A stretch of DNA of 64,000 bases. Source: Prototheca cutis. Its lineage: Eukaryota; Chlorophyta; Trebouxiophyceae; Chlorellales; Chlorellaceae. Location: NCBI GenBank assembly GCA_002897115.2, contig BCIH01000001.1, forward strand, positions 1,059,031-1,123,030, read 5' to 3'. A program made the position numbers and the translations under genes. This document shows positions 62,121 to 64,000 of this stretch, one piece after another. Below the pieces are notes generated by a model. The model worked only from the letters and a program-made list of their open reading frames with translations. It was not told the DNA's origin and made no database searches. Each line of letters starts with the position of its first letter. The first letter of the stretch is position 1.

Positions 62121-63731
62121 ATGACGGCCCTGATGGTGCGGGCGGGCTCGGCGCCCAAGCCCCCCCTGTCCGCCTGCCCCGGCCCCCGAGGCCCCCCTCC
62201 AACCCCCGCGGAGCTAGCTGCCCTGTTTGAAACGCCGGAGGACCTGCGCTGCCCCATCACCCACGACGCGCTGAGGCACCCGGTCCTGGCCGCCAGCGGA
62301 CAGGTGTACGAGCGCGCGGCCATCGAGCGCCACCTTGCCACCAGTTCCACCGACCCGCTGACGGGCGCGGCGCTGGCCACCACCGCACTGACCCCCGTGT
62401 ACCTGCTGCAGAGCCGCGCGGCCGAGTGGCGCGAGGCCACATGCCGGGCATGCCTGGACGCAGCCTGCGCCGCCCCCCCCGTGCCGCCACAGACGACCGG
62501 CGCCCAGGAGCCCGTCTGGCCACGGCCCGCACGTTTCCTGCGCCGCGCCGCGGAACTCGCCGCCGGAGGCGGGCTGGCCCCGCCGGGGATGCCTGCTGAG
62601 CTCAGCGCTTATGTCAACGCCCAGCCACACCCCAGCCACGACGGGCTCGTCATGCTAGCCTTTGCACGTGGCCTCCAATCTGCAGGGTGCGATGGATGGT
62701 GGTCATTGGGTTGGTGTTGGTGTGTGTGTGTGTGTTGGGGGGGGGGGGTCTTCTCTGCCCAACAGACCCCCTGCGCACACGCCACCCCCACCCAAAAGAA
62801 CGACAGAAAAGAGGGAGAACAGGATTTCATATCATAACCAAACATGTTCTGCACAGGCTACCGGATCGAGCGGCGCGGGTGTACTTTTGCCTGCTGTGTG
62901 ACGCGCTTTCTTCAGGCCCCGACACGCCTCGGGCCGCAGCGCTGCTCGCGCAGTGTGTGGCGTGCTGGGGGCCTGGCGTGCCTGTGGCCGGGGTCAAACA
63001 GGAGAGCGACGGCCTGGCCGTGGACAGGTTACTGGGCCTGGTGACGGAACAGGGTGTGCAGGGGACGAACAGTGCTGCGCCCTGGCCCCAGATCCTCGAC
63101 CTGGTCGGAGCTGCAGGACTCGGCGATGGCTTTGCCGTCAGGTGAAAGGAGTTCGAGCTGTTGTCTTTGTCACGTTCCTCCTTGTTTGGCTTGGTGGGGA
63201 TGGCATGGGAGTGCACTATCGCATCCACACCTGCACCACAAGCCCTTCACACAACAGCCAAACACAACACACACTGTGGGCAGTCTGTGCGAGCGGCTGC
63301 TGCTGGGACGGCCACCGCCAGGGAAGCAGCTGGCAGCACGGCATGCACTCACTGGACAACAGGCCCCGGGCTCCCCACCGGCAACTGCCTGGGCGGCCGA
63401 CAAGGAGCTGCTCATGCGGTACACGCGTCTGCTCGTGGACCGCCATGCACAGAGCACTTCTGCGCTGGAGACTCGCGTGGGTCGGCTGGAGGAGGAGGCT
63501 TCGGCAATGGCGGCGTGGCGCCGGGGGCGTGCGGAGCGCGAAGCCACGTGGGATCCGGCGTCGCGACGGGGAACGCCACGCCTCCCCGCCGCAGGGCCGT
63601 TGCTTCGGGTGGCGGCAGCTGTCCTGTTGGCGGCGCTGACGCCGCAGCAGGAGGCCTGGCTGCCTCGTGGGGCCCGTGCAATAGCACTTGTGTACCTTGC
63701 GAGCTCCGATCTGCCCCGTTTACGCCCCTGA
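62121..63731 (+). CDS. U-box domain protein (probable E3 ubiquitin ligase)
   Basis: Exons: 62121..62686, 62857..63141, 63284..63731; 432 residues with phases matching. The U-box lies near residues 34-105: LFETPEDLRCPITHDALRHP, then VLAASGQVYERAAIERHLAT and STDPLTGAAL, matching the P-I-T/D-P-V and TxP layout of plant U-boxes. The rest is Ala/Leu/Arg-rich and helical, including a short coiled coil (LETRVGRLEEEASAMAAW) and a hydrophobic C-terminal segment (LRVAAAVLLAALTPQQEAWL). No ARM repeats or kinase domain were recognised. The substrate is unknown. U-box proteins bind E2 enzymes and transfer ubiquitin, usually in the cytosol. Confidence 0.85.
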
Positions 63732-64000
63732 ACGCTGGGCCCTTGAGTTTCTTCTGGGACTGGAGCTTGTGTTCATCTTGCGCACGTGCGCTTGGATCCA
63801 TTCTGTTTTCAACCCTGCTGGCTTCTCTCCTGGGAGCTGTGCCCAGGCGGCCCTGCCTTGACCTGCAATTTTGAAAGTGCTCCGGTTGATGACTTTTAGC
63901 AAGTGGACATGGTCCAACACGGGGGGGGGGGGGTGACTTGGGGGGGGGGGGCTGTGGGGGGGGGGGGCGTCCAGGGGGGGGGGGAACATTGGGGGGGGGG
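63732..64000. other. Downstream region ending in G-homopolymers
   Basis: Downstream of the U-box gene. From about 63921 to 64000 the sequence is interrupted G runs, probably a low-quality contig end. Confidence 0.7.

Noticed and set aside
63921..64000. Terminal G-rich sequence as a telomere
   Set aside because: It lacks the TTTAGGG unit expected in green algae; more likely a poor contig end.

Overview
This is a nuclear segment of a GC-rich, intron-containing eukaryote, most likely a trebouxiophyte green alga of the Chlorella/Auxenochlorella type. The evidence is the mix of genes: a plastid-type NDC1 NAD(P)H dehydrogenase, a plant-type fused PurK-PurE, a plant-type U6 snRNA and UBP6. Introns are short (mostly 60-350 nt), often with GTGCGY/GTGAGY donors and C-rich acceptors, and genes are packed at about one per 3 kb. 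The genus is an inference. The sequence is draft quality: scattered single Ns, one 37-nt N gap (41537-41573) and long homopolymers.

Layout, left to right: N-terminus of an unknown signal-anchor protein (-, cut by the edge); AIR carboxylase (+); small GAT-domain protein (-) divergent from argJ (+); BEM46-like alpha/beta hydrolase (+); NOL9/GRC3 kinase (-) divergent from a ceramide kinase (+); Misato/DML1 (-) divergent from a large ABCG half-transporter (+); unknown NLS/coiled-coil protein (+); RecQ helicase with a TFIIS-N-like tail (-) divergent from a coiled-coil protein (+); NDC1 (-) divergent from an oxysterol-binding protein (+); TMEM70 family (-) divergent from a 2,180-residue low-complexity protein (+); D-cysteine desulfhydrase (+); sucrase/ferredoxin-like protein (-); DHHC palmitoyltransferase (-) divergent from the CCA-adding enzyme (+), whose 3.4-kb intron holds a complete antisense UBP6 gene; U6 snRNA (-); ATP10 (-) divergent from a U-box protein (+).

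There is no operon logic. The striking structure is regular alternation of divergent pairs sharing 0.3-0.9 kb upstream regions and convergent pairs with 0.35-1.2 kb between stops. Two genes serve mitochondrial ATP synthase assembly (TMEM70 family, ATP10). Others cover purine and arginine synthesis, tRNA and rRNA maturation, and lipid signalling or transport.

Exon coordinates were derived by hand from splice signals, reading-frame phase and recalled family conservation. Every multi-exon model reported with a protein length sums to a whole number of codons. Nothing was checked against a database or transcript data.
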